49,066 nucleotides of DNA from Spirogloea muscicola (Eukaryota; Streptophyta; Zygnematophyceae; Spirogloeales; Spirogloeaceae). The DNA lies in NCBI GenBank assembly GCA_009602725.1, contig WELB01000074.1:501680-550745 (forward strand). Direction: 5' to 3'. The notes below the pieces were generated by a model. The model saw only the letters and a list, made by a program, of their open reading frames with translations, did no database searches and was not told where the DNA came from. The position numbers and the translations under genes are program-made. Shown here piece after piece: positions 35,098-48,755 of the stretch; the stretch's first letter is position 1, and the number at the start of each line of letters is the position of its first letter.

Positions 35098-37974
35098 TCA
35101 GAACATGAGTGGCGATCTTGAGGTCCTCAGAGCATTGTCAAGGCTTTCCCAGAAATTGAGCACTGCTGTGCGGTCCTGATGTCTCTTGTGCTTGCTCAGC
35201 TGCAAGATGCACCCAAGCTCAGTATTTTTGAGAAAGCTTAGCCAAAAGTGCTTGTTCGTCTTGCTTGTCATGACGGTGGGCTGCAAGCAACACAGAACAA
35301 GCCAGGACATTCAAACGAGGTCAAAGCAACTGGAATTGCTCACGGATATGATCTTGACGTTCCACTGCTTCACCATTTTTGCTGCTTCTAGGGAGTCTTC
35401 ATCAAACCTCACATAGATGCCAAGTACTGCAAATCTTGCATGACAGTCAGCACGTGGTAAATTGCACTCGAAATTGTAAGGTGTCAGATGTACACAAGCA
35501 CTGGGCCTCATGAGCTTCTTACAATAGCTCAACATTCACGCCTGACTTATTTAACTCAACATTAAGAACCCAACCTCTTTTCAACAACAATCAATGCAAG
35601 AAGCTTCTGCCAAAAATACAGATGGTGTTTCAGCTTACTCTTGCTAAAGATCTCAGGAGGCGTTGGAGGCTGGCTTGCTGTCCCTCGGACATGCACGGTG
35701 GCACTCTCCGCAAAGATGTCGCGTGGCCAGTCTTTGAATTGCCACTCCTTCCCGAGAACAAAGACCGCAACCACTCTCTCCCAATCCTACCACACACAGA
35801 ACAGGTTGCTCGCCTACATCTACTCAGGACACTGGCCTCGTTGCTTTCATTAACCTCCACGCAGCCAAGTTTCACACCTGCGGGTTTCCTCAAGTGCTCA
35901 GTGAGCTAACCTTGGTCGACAAGGAGGTCGGCTTGTCCCTCACGTGGTAAGTGACTGGCTTGTCTCTCCCCATCTTGCGCTGGAGGACAACGAGTTCAGG
36001 CTTCTTGCCCAAGCTCTTCACGTCCGGCTGCACGAACGTGCCATCCTCCAAGAAGGGTTTGACGTTGTACGTTGTGATCAGCGTGGCAGAGGCATTGGGC
36101 ACAAGAATGATTGGTGGGCCTGCAGCGGCATTCAACTTGTGCGAAGTCCTCTGGAAGCCCCTGCGCAGATTGACAAGCACAAGAAGTAGCATAATGAAAC
36201 TCATGATACCATTCATCCTCCAAGAATTGGACGCCCGCGCAGGATCACCAGGTCTAGATTAATCCATCAGACAGGGCACAAAGACAAGCTTTATTTGCAA
36301 ACTTCCCTTTATTTGCACGCTTCCTTCTCCCTTGATTGTTTCTCGACCTTACCACTGTCGTGGTACAAAAATCGTCACACCCATATCCAAGACCAATAGC
36401 TAGTCCTGAAGATAATTACAATTCACATCTGACGCACGGGGCCAAACCATTCACAGGCTATGAGGATGAAGGAGGAAACAAATCTTACTGCGGATGCAGC
36501 AGGCGATGCCGGCTCGAGGACTGCATGCCAGCAGCGCGTCTGCTTCCGTCCTTTATCTTGGTGTCCTGCAGGTGACTCTGAGACGGGTCGATGCCCAGCT
36601 CCTCGGCGACATCCAGACCAAGACGTTCCTTCCAGAAGTGCTTCTCCTCCACGTCACCGTGCCGGCCACCGCCACCGGCAGCCCCGCCGTGGCGCTGCTG
36701 CATGGCGACCCTGTCCTTGTCACTGAGGTGGTGTGCAGTGGCGCCGCGGCTGCTGCCGCCGCGGCGCTCAGCCCCCCCCAGGTCCTCCGCCTGCCGCCGC
36801 TCCTCAGCCCGCCTGTCTAGCATGTCGACAATGTTCCGGAAGCTCCGGCGATGGCACACGAGGATGCTCTCCCTGTCTCGTACTGGTCGTTCCCTCGCCA
36901 GTATTTTCTCAACATCGTCAGCCTTAGGCGTGTGGGGGGCAACGGCCGCCAGGTCGTCCACTGCATGGCTCTCCCCCTGTGTTCAGCACTCGACTGTCCA
37001 GTCAGGCAAAGCGCAGACTATAGTAACCGACATGTCACCTAGTCCCTTAGACCGTATGTCACAAGACCCGGAGTCTTCACAATCCTGAGCAACATGCGAT
37101 CGGCTGAAAGTTCAGGCTTGTGGCTAAATGATGGGCCGTGCATTGCAAATTGCACGGTCAGCGATTCAAATTTCCAATACTTTGAGCCGATGAGCAACTC
37201 ATCTTCAATTTAGTCCAACTTCTTGACCTCAAATCGCAACCTTGCACAGACTTTCAGATGTAAAACATGATAAGACGACCAAGCGCAACTGCACTAAGCA
37301 GCAATTCCCACGGAGACGGGGCTCACAGCAGCTTCAAGCCGGCTTCTCTTGGAGGCAGGCTCGTCCGCAGCCCCTGCAGGCTCATCGCCCCTGGGTGCCG
37401 CGGACGCCGATGCCAGCGGCTGCACAAGTGGCGGCCGCAGCTCAATGGCATCGCTGGACGTGACCTTGCCCTCCAAGTAGTCCTGCAGCGGCCCACGGCA
37501 GGACAAGGCTGGCAAGGTTGCTCGCCTGCAACTGAAGGTGCGCCAGAATATTGCAATCCTGCTCGACAGAGGCATCCTCCCATACGGTAGGATATACATT
37601 TGTTTAGATTCTATCTGGGGTCTGCGCTTATAGTTGAAAGTAGTGTAGAGACTCGAATTCGAGAAAAGAATTCACGGTGTTGCGGAGGTTTGTACCTGCA
37701 GTGACTTGCGGTCGGTGAAGGTGACGATGGGGACCTTGAGCGCGCGGGCCTGCTGGATGTAGTCCGTGTGCTTCTTCATCCACAGCTCGCGGCTCTGGAT
37801 GAAGAAGGCGAGGCAGTCGAGGCGGTACAGCCCGCCCTGCTTGCTGCGGTACGCCGTCTCGGCGTCCCGCGGGAAGGCGTACGCGTCGCCGAAGCGCACG
37901 GCATCGTCGGCGATGGTGATGCGCCCCAGCTCCTGGCGGATGGTGTAGTCCCGGAGCAGGCTCAGGGTGTCCAT
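35098..37974 (-). CDS. CDC73: CDC73/parafibromin, Paf1 complex subunit
   Basis: Seven exons, minus strand: 37974-37696, 37482-37327, 36976-36489, 36160-35911, 35786-35705, 35426-35344 and 35199-35098, all in phase, giving 479 residues. The N-terminal domain starts MDTLSLLRDYTIRQELGRI and includes YRLDCLAFFIQSREL, IVTFTDRKSLQ and DYLEGKVTSSDAI. The middle is charged and less conserved, with SFRNIVDML corresponding to the CDC73 NIFAIL region. The C-terminal Ras-like domain is complete: GPPIILVPNASATLITTYN, VVAVFVLGKEWQFKDWP, FDEDSLEAAKMVKQWNVKII and SKHKRHQDRTAVLNFWESL. In Paf1C it links RNA polymerase II elongation to histone modification (family knowledge). The ATG chosen matches the family start. 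The gene is divergent from COPE. Confidence 0.95.
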
Positions 37975-38625
37975 GACTGCGGCCAGCCCCCGCGGCGCGC
38001 CGCTTGCCCGGGGGGCTGCGTAACAGCCGCAGCTTGGCAAATCAGGCCGCCGCGCCGTCGTCGGAGCTCATCTCTGGCGATGCAGGACCTCAGCGCTTCC
38101 CGCGACCTTCGCAGCACAGGCACCGCCGCGGCGGAGGCGGAGCCCGCGGCTGGAAGAGCCGTGAAGAGCAGCAGCGGAGGCGCAGGGCAAGCCCGCCGCG
38201 TCGCTGGCGGAGCGCCGGAACTGGCGCTGGCGCTCGACGCCGCGGCGATGGCGGAGCGGCTGCTGGCGACGCCGTTTGCGGGGGGGGCTTGCTCGTAGCT
38301 AACAGCCTGGTTATGGGCCGGGCTAACTGGGTGAACTGGGGGTTACTTTTCCGGCCAATCCCGGGCAGACGGCTGACGGGAGGGCCGCCTTTACGGGCCT
38401 CACGCTGGTTTGTCCCTCGGTTACCCTATCCGATCACGGCGATCAGTTTTTGGTCTTACGCCCTCGTGCCAACTGCTGCCGGGAGCAGCGGCGGCGGCGG
38501 CGGCGGCGGCGGGGGCGGCGGCGGCGGCGGCGCAGGGTTTAAGAGATACNGGCGGCGGGGGGGGGCGCGGCGTCGGCGGCGGCGGCGGGCGCGGCGTCGG
38601 CGGCGACCGGGGAGAGGCCATCAAG
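37975..38625. promoter_or_regulatory. Divergent promoter region CDC73/COPE
   Basis: About 650 bases between two start codons, with a (CGG)n tract at about 38488-38532 and a single N at 38550 just upstream of COPE. No TATA box is apparent; shared promoter activity is inferred from arrangement. Confidence 0.5.
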
Positions 38626-40639
38626 ATGAGCGGCCCGGATGCGCTCTTCTCGCTGCGCAACAAGTTCCTGCTCGGCGCCTACCAGGCGGCCGTCAACGAG
38701 GGCAACGTCGGCGGCCTCACGGACGCGGAGGCGGTGGAGAAGGACGTGCTCGTCTACCGCTCCTACCTGGCTCTCGGAAGCCACCAGGTGACGAGCTCAG
38801 CGGGCTGGCAATGGCAGCGGCCTTCTGGCCAGTGGCGGTCTCCACAGTCTCCCATGCCTCAGTAAGTGAAGGCACGTCGAAGGCAGCCGACAATTGGAGA
38901 CTGACGGGAGGATGCCTCCGCATGGTGCTGCCCGCCAGCTCGTCATCGACGAGATCGGCCCCTCCGCGCCGACGGCGCTGCAGGCCATCAAGATCCTCGC
39001 GCTGTACCTCAGTGGCACGGATGGCAAGGTGGGTACCCGCTCCCTCGCGCATGTCCCCCTTCTCGCAATGCTGCCCTGCATTGGCCATCCGTCTCAGACG
39101 TCTGCAGGGGTTTTGCCTATGACTCGTTCCCACACCTTGATGAAGGAACGAGGGGTAGTTGTTGGTAGTAGGCAACTCCGTCCACTGGGGGAATGGATCT
39201 GGAGCTTCACAGATTTGAAGGCCCGTCTCAAGACGGCTTCGATGGCTGAAGAGCTTGCTGGTGCTGTCGTCTGGAGCAGGACCAAGCTCTGAGCAGCCTG
39301 CAGGAGCTTCTCAGCGATGCTGCCCTGCTGAACAATTCGACGCTGCTTCTTGTGGCGGGCACCATCTACTCTCATGAGCAAAACTACACAGAGGCCTTGA
39401 AGTTCACCAACAGCGGCAGCACACTCGATTTGTAAGTCGGTTAACCAGGTCGTGAGTTGAGCCAGCTGCTTGAGTCAGAGATCTCCAAGTTTACTAATTC
39501 CCAGCTTCTGATTACGGAATCGTGTTCACAAGTCATCTACTGGAGCTATTTAGGTCTTGTGACAATGACAGCTCGCACTTCTCCTGCAGGTGCGCCCTCA
39601 ACGTGCAGATCTTCTTGAAGATGGACAGGGTGGACTATGCTGAGAAGCAGCTGAAGTCGATGCAGCACATTGACGAGGATGCCACACTCACTCAGCTGTC
39701 AAACGCGTGGGTGAACCTTGCACTGGTAAGCAAGGCTCAAACCTTTTCTGCATCAACCATTGGACCGAGAGCGGAGGAGCACCTGCGACTGCCGTCATCA
39801 ATGCCTAGAGGATACTCAAGAGGGTCGCCTTCTTGTGAGAATTGCTGTGGAGAGGCGGTTCTGCATAGTGTGCACAGACTGGGGCAAGGTGATAAGACAA
39901 CATTGCCCTGCTCATTGCGCCAGGGTGGAACAAAGATACAAGAAGCATTCTACATATTCCAAGAGCTTGGAGAAAAGTATATGTGGACCGTCTTGCTGCT
40001 CAACGGGAATGCTGTCTGTCAGATGCATATGGGGAACTATGAGGAGGCTGAGAAGCTTCTGCTTGATGCCTTGAATAAGGTGCAGCTTCGAAATCGCTCC
40101 ATGTCGCCAATGTAATGCTTGAATAAGTATCATCTGTCATCATTTTATGCCCCTTAACAGCTACATGTCTTTCCAGTATACAGCACTCTGCCTTCCTGGC
40201 TGGATTGCTTTTATAGTCCTCCAGTGCATAAAGCATAGCCCTAGACTCACAGCGTCCAGGTACATGACTGTATCTTCTTACTGATTGCAGGATGGCAAAG
40301 ATGCGAACACACTTGCAAATCTCATTGTATGCTGTCTCCATCTCGGAAAGCCAACAAGTCGCCACTTCAAGTAAGTGATGGTTGAGCACATCGTACTTTA
40401 TTCTGCACAGCCCTAGCATCGCAATGGGATAGTCCTACCACATTAACATTGTTCAACGGAAAAGATTCAACCATGGGTTAGCATGCTAGCTCTCCTCTTC
40501 TGCAAGATGGACAGCTTACACAAGCGAGTCTCCTGTTGTTGCCAGCCAACTACGCACTGTGGCCGTGGACCATGCGCTTATCACAAGGAGCAATGCAGCA
40601 GAAGCCAATTTTGAGCAGGCGCTTGTAGCTTATGCTTAG
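38626..40639 (+). CDS. COPE: Coatomer subunit epsilon (COPI vesicle coat)
   Basis: Seven exons join in phase: 38626-38787, 38939-39028, 39280-39431, 39590-39725, 39924-40079, 40291-40370 and 40546-40639 (stop TAG), giving 289 residues, close to the family norm of about 300. Diagnostic blocks in order are FSLRNKFLLGAYQAAVNE, DVLVYRSYLAL, VIDEIGPSAPTALQAIKI, TLLLVAGTIYSHEQNYTEAL, FLKMDRVDYAEKQLKSMQ, DEDATLTQLSNAWVNLAL, IQEAFYIFQEL, LLLNGNAVCQMHMGNYEEAE and NTLANLIVCCLHLGKP. The protein is a TPR-like solenoid that stabilises alpha-COP in the COPI coat (family knowledge). The C terminus is somewhat shorter than usual but ends in a helix in the expected place. Confidence 0.95.
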
Positions 40640-41241
40640 ATGCTCATACTCCATGGTTATGCTAAACCACGCCGGATATCTTAAATCATTGTCAATGCAA
40701 AGTGGCCTGAAATGTTCCTGTTTTCATTTGTTAGTGACAAAATGTTGCAAGGTCCTTTCCAGACATTCTATTGCAACCTCTAGCATGTTGAGCCAGCGCA
40801 GCAATGCCACTGTACCTGCATCTACGTGCATCAGAAGTGTTGGCACCCCACTTACCCTTTTGCAGCAACCGCTTCGCCTTGAAGGTGGTCCCTGGCCTGA
40901 AAATCTAAACTGGTGTGGAATCAATCGATGTGCTGTTCTTAGAATGTTGTGTTGTGTACAAGGAGAAAAGGTACACCGCAAAAGCGGCACATTTTTCAGG
41001 GGTTCAGTCCCAAAACGAATCGCTAGGGGAATGCCCGCCATCTCAGCCAGAGTTATCCCTTGGAGGCCCTCCTTGGGAGCGGCATCAGATCAAACACCTG
41101 CAGGGGCACGTACCATGGCCAGAACCCTGCTGAGGAATGTCATTAGCATGAAAAGCAGGCAGTGCTGCACTGGCTGCCTCGTGCAAGACTGCAGATGCAT
41201 GAAGGACAGCTTGTGCGTGATGACTAGCAATAGCATATCAA
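40640..41241. other. Convergent 3' spacer COPE/SYS1
   Basis: No gene or obvious repeat. It may contain a last SYS1 exon if the gtgagt donor at 41344 is used. Confidence 0.45.
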
Positions 41242-42265
41242 TCAACTGGCTAAGCTCACTGCTGCTTGCAAGATTAGTATGCTCCACATTGAGCTGCTGT
41301 GCTCCATGCGGCGTGCCAGTGGAGGGGCGGGCGCGCTGCACTCACTTGGTCTGCTGCCTCCGAGAGGGATGTCCCGCAGCTCCCGCCGCATGCAGAGCCA
41401 CTCGCCCAGCACAGCCATAAAGACGAGCGCGAGGCCGTTGACGAGCCACCACGTGAAGGTGGCCGGCAGGCCCGCATACGCCGTGCAGAGCGCCAGGTGG
41501 ATGATGTACGTCGTTGCCGTGAAGTCGAGGCACTTCTTGGCGCGCTCCACGATCACCAGCAAGTAACCGGCCCTGCAAAGGGGCAGCACCAGAAGCCGCC
41601 TGAGAAGTGGCCACCTATGGGGGACGGCAGACACATCGACATCATTGCCATGAGGTACGCCAAGAGCCATGGCTGCGCCAGCCTCACTGGCATGACCAGA
41701 ACTCCATGGCCTGAGCGACCTCCATTCGCTTCTTCTTGGTCTATAAGCCAGAGTCGTGACTCTCTTGGAGCCTGCCCTGGCTGGCTACCGCAGCTCAGCG
41801 ACAGCAGCCAGGCAACTCTGCCAGGAACCGTGGCTAAGGCATGGCTGCTCTGCCGCTTTGAGCATCAGCGGGCCGCCCTCGACGGCGGCGACGATGCGTC
41901 CGAGCATGCCCCAGTGGGGGGGCCGCGGCACCAGCACGCCTCAGCGGCTGAGCTCCTTCTCAAGCGCGCTCGCGGCAGCAGCAAGCTTCAGCGGCTGAGC
42001 TTCGCCTCGAGCGCGCTCGAGCCCAGAGTGGCCCTCACCCGGCGGCGGCGGTGCCGGCGAAGGCGAGGATGGCGCTGCAGCCGGCGGGCGTGGCGGCGTC
42101 GAGCGCGGCCGCGTCGAAGAAGAGGGCGAGGTCGAAGCGCGCGGGCGCGTGGGAGCCGACGAGCAGCGCCAGTAGCGCGCCCAGCGTGAGGTAGAAGAGG
42201 CACTGCAGCGTCGCGATCTGCGCGAGGATGAGCCACGGGTCCCACACCGCCGCGCCGTAGAACAT
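41242..42265 (-). CDS. SYS1: SYS1 homologue, Golgi integral membrane trafficking protein
   Basis: Two exons, minus strand, 42265-42039 and 41572-41242, join in phase (GG|G) to give 185 residues. The N terminus is VWDPWLILAQIATLQCLFYL, as in SYS1, followed by a luminal loop FFDAAALDAATPAG. The second exon has the family hallmark KKCLDFTATTYIIHLALC, then TFTWWLVNGLALVFMAVLGE and LCMRRELRDIPL. Four hydrophobic helices are visible. SYS1 recruits ARFRP1/Arl3 to the trans-Golgi (family knowledge). The last 40 residues are unlike SYS1, and a good gtgagt donor lies after RELRDIPLGGSRP (near 41345), so the true C terminus may come from another exon. The intron is GC-rich with a degenerate 47-bp duplication near 41942-42010. 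Confidence 0.9.
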
Positions 42266-42381
42266 GGCCCCGGCGGAGCCGACGGCGGCGCCGGCGGCGG
42301 CAGCGGCGGCGGCGGCGGCGGCGCTGCGACGCAATTGGCTCACCGCCGGCAGAGGTGATGACCGCCGGCAGCCCGGCGCAG

Positions 42382-42543
42382 GGACCACGCCGGCGGCAAC
42401 GCGGCGTTCAAGCGGCTGGTGCCGGGCGTGCGTGTGGTGGGCGGCGAGGACGACGACGTGCAGGCGTGCGACCACGCTGTGCACGACCGCGAAGAGCTCC
42501 CGCTCGGCCGCGACACTGTGATCAAGGCCCTCCACACGCCGTG
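42382..42543 (+). pseudogene. Orphan exon of hydroxyacylglutathione hydrolase (glyoxalase II)
   Basis: A single exon bounded by a cag acceptor (gcgcag|G) and a gtaaga donor encodes DHAGGNAAFKRL, GVRVVGGEDD and VIKALHTP, the central part of glyoxalase II. DHAGGN supplies metal ligands following the THxHx motif, and phase 2 at both ends fits the expected preceding W of HHHWDHAGG and following C of TPCHT. I find no exon for the N-terminal metal motif upstream (that space holds SYS1 on the other strand) nor for the rest downstream before SRP54. It is therefore a captured or leftover fragment, or a misassembly; a single N at 42629 lies 86 bases downstream. Confidence 0.65.
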
Positions 42544-42987
42544 GTAAGAGCGCGCCGCCCGCCGCCGGGCTGCCTCACGATCCGCTTGCAAGCGGTGCGG
42601 CGCCGGTGCGGTGGTTGCGGTCCGGCAGNCGGCGGCGCCTGCAACGGAGGGCCCCTGCGGGCGCCCCGACGGCGATGGGCCCTCCGGCGCCGCAGCGGGG
42701 GCGCCGCCGCCGAGGGCCAGGATCGCTGCCGCGCTGAGGCGGCTGACGGCGGAGCCTTGGCGCTGGCCTCGTTAGCAGCGCCCTTGGCAGACAGGCCGGA
42801 GTCGCTCGACACTTGGTGCGAGACGTGGCGACCGGCTCTCACAGGACTGTGAACGTGGCTTTGGAGGATCTGGCGGCGGCTCTTGTTTAGCGGCGGCGGC
42901 TCTTACTTAGCGGCGGCGGCGGCCCTGCCGTGGCGCTGAGACCGGCGGCGGCCGAAGAGGCCCGGCAGCGCCCACCAGGCCGCCGCC
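42544..42987. promoter_or_regulatory. GC-rich upstream region of SRP54 with single-N join
   Basis: The stretch before the SRP54 ATG is GC-rich with an N at 42629 and repeated gcggcggcggctctt blocks near 42885-42920. No further glyoxalase exon is visible. It should contain the SRP54 promoter and 5' UTR. Confidence 0.5.
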
Positions 42988-46120
<3,133 letters not shown>

Positions 46121-47444
46121 CTATCTGCAAGGCCACCTTGACTTGGAAACATTACTCCTCTCGAAGAGCTCCCTGTACACGCATCTGGGTGTGCTGATGA
46201 GCACGGTAAAGAGTGGAGCTTGCACTGTATAGTCATTGGTCGTTGTATTGTGTTGAGCACTAGTGGGGTGGCCTTTGATTGGGCACTCGTAGGTCGAGTC
46301 AAGTCGTAGTTGGTCCATCTGGCCCTTGGGTGCGCAGCGTGGGTGCACGTTCAGCCAAGCGCAGAAGATGCAGTCGGCTGGCTGCCTGGCAGTGTCAGGT
46401 CCAGGGTGCTCCTTGGCTACCAAAGCTGGTCAATTGAGTGAGAAGGCCTTGAAATCCATCCTCAGCCTTGACAGTGTACTCTGGGACTAGGTATTCAGCA
46501 CGTCCTCCCCGTGGAAACACTGCCTTCAATGGTAAGAATCTTGTTGCAAAGCTCTGGGCTTATTGAGTCGCTGAGGCTCTGCAGTGGAGTTTAGCAGGAC
46601 AGCTGCTTGGTACTTCATTGAGCCTAGCAGGACCGCAAAGGTGGGGCTCAGATGTCTGTCCGGGTCCAACAGTGGCATAACATACTCGAACATGGTCAGA
46701 CTCAACGTCATGTAGTGACGCGTCGGTAAGGATCTACCCTGTCGTCCACTTGCCAAGACGTGCAGCAGAGGTATTGGAATCAGAGGAATGTCCAAGCGGT
46801 AGGAGTCCTGCTTCTGAGCTGCAGGCGTTGTGATGTCCTGCTATTTGCGCCTTCCGGCCCTGTCAAACCTTATACATTCCTTTGGGCTGGGGTTTCTCAG
46901 CCACAGTATTGCATCGGAAGAGCTGTTTCTTTCGCCTTGCAGTGGATTGGAAAGTCAAAGTCAGAATTTAAGCATAGGATGCTCAGCCGATCTCATCAAA
47001 GTCAAAGATCTATCGTGCCATTTGATGTCGGCTGCCATATGACGTGGGTAAGTTGGATTAGCACAGAAGGAGTCAACGAATCATTCCACACGTGATCGAC
47101 AGAGTCAAATCAACAAGTGTAAAAGTAGACTATGCGATATGTCGATGATATACTTGGCAGGAATTAACATAGAACAACACATGAGGAATGGCAGTTGCAA
47201 TTATCTGATAATCAGAGCGCAGCTGGCGAATTTGATGTCTAGTGCACAACGTGATACGATCCGCACGTACATCTTCCAGCAAGAGAAGCCTGGCGATTTC
47301 AGGCGTAATGGACAATCATGTGCCACCAAGACAAGCACCACTCATTGGCCGATTCCTTCTGCCGTGTTGTCAAGTCTAGCTTTGGAGGAGCTATAGGTTG
47401 AAAAGAATCTTGAGCTGATCAAGGCATCAAGGCTATGTTTCCCT
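46121..47444. other. Spacer without recognised gene
   Basis: Short frames on both strands are not recognisable. One hairpin-repeat member lies at 46881-46906. A frame at 47139-47396 precedes the methyltransferase remnant on the same strand and could belong to it, but has no identifiable domain. Confidence 0.45.
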
Positions 47445-48373
47445 TTGGTCGCTCATCTGCGTGCAGAGGAAGCCTGGTCTACGCAGGCACTTCCAGCAAG
47501 GATGCCACCGATTGCATCAAATGCAAGACGTGACGACATCGAAGTGATTGGGACCTTTTATAACGGCGTCATTCAATGGACGGTGCCGGATGAGGATATC
47601 GTTCTGGTAGAGGTATTTGGTGGAACGGCAAATGGCTTCCGAGCGGCAATGGCTAGCCACATTAAAGTAGCTCGCTACTTTTACATTGACAATGACTCGG
47701 AAGCACGTAATCCTTCATCGGTATCCTCTCTTTATTACTGATTCTACCTTCCTTCGGTGGGATTGTTTCCTACCACAGGACATTCGTGAGGCAGCAGTTA
47801 GCCCAGTGCTAAACCGCCTACCCCCAGTAGACCTCATCATTGCGGGTTTCCCCTGCCAGGGGTTTAGCCCAGTAGGTGTAGGTAGAGGCTTCGCTCATCC
47901 ACAGACGGCACTCTTCAAAACCTTGATGAAGTTCCTTCATGCTGTCCAAGCCAGGCAGACCAAGGACATGACTACATCATAGAGAACGTCGAGCCCAGAG
48001 AAAATCATCCCAAGGCGAGGTATGCGACATATTGGTTCCGTGCACCCTCCTCGACGCTGCATACCTGGGATCCTTAGCAGATCGACGACGCGTCCACTGG
48101 ACGAATCTTGCACCTGCGCAGATGCTGCAGGCTTGTATTGATCGTCAGGTTGACCGGCCGCTCAACCTTTTTGCTCGCATGGCCCTGGATCCTGGACGGG
48201 AGGTCATTCCTGTGAGCTACTACCACAACAAGCGTCATCCATTCAACAAGGAGGGCAAGCAACCACGAGTCACCTTCCCTACGTTGGTCGCCTCACAGGC
48301 GTCCAACAACTTCAGAGAGACCAACGGGATACCAGGACAAGGCATGGTTCGCGTGACGTCAATCGGATATTAG
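47445..48373 (+). pseudogene. Cytosine-5 DNA methyltransferase, frameshifted remnant
   Basis: Conserved C5-methyltransferase motifs occur in order. LVEVFGGTANGFRAA and the following YIDND resemble motifs I and II (AdoMet binding). DLIIAGFPCQGFSPVG is motif IV with the catalytic Cys. YIIENVEP is motif VI, and LADRRRVHWTNL is motif VIII. A later QPRVTFPTLV resembles motif IX. Motifs II and IV are separated by a possible intron (donor tcg|gtatcc near 47720, acceptor ccacag near 47780). After motif IV the frame shifts near 47970 and again near 48017, gaps too short for introns, so the gene looks broken. No motif X is seen before the stop at 48371. It lies between hairpin repeats and a retrotransposon tail, so a mobile-element origin is possible. 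Confidence 0.75.
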
Positions 48374-48755
48374 TTCTGAGAGGAAAGTGGAGGAGAGTTA
48401 CGTCGCCTGGGTTGTAGCCCAGACACTTCTGTCTTTCCTTTGAGGCTCGTAACTACTGAGTGGTCATCCTGCCCCGTTCTGCCATAGCCTCTTCAGGCCC
48501 CTTAGTCGCTGCTTAGCTCGTAGTTTGGCCCCTTCGAACCTTGTCAATTCTTTTCGGGCTGGCTTCTTACAGCCCTTGCCCCCATGGGGAGAGCCCACTT
48601 CTCTTTCCTTATATAAAAGCGCGCCCATAGAAAAGAGGGGCTGGCCAAGCCAGCCCAAAAAAGAATGGACAATGTCCAAAGCCAAAGCAAGAGGAGCCGG
48701 AGACAGGACTACACTACAACATACTGCAGAACACAGAAACGATGCAGAGGAAAGC
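48374..48755. other. Spacer holding the foldback repeat
   Basis: No coding block. It contains the foldback repeat below and the 3' flank of the minus-strand retrotransposon tail. A tatataaaag box-like sequence lies at about 48609-48619 between the arms. Confidence 0.5.
48541..48672. repeat. 132-bp foldback inverted repeat with hairpin cores
   Basis: The left arm 48541-48563 (ttgtc, attctttt, gggctggc) is matched in inverted orientation by 48649-48672 (gccagccc, aaaaaagaat, ggacaa) with about 85 bases between. The left side is also a member of the GGGCTGG hairpin family. Confidence 0.78.
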
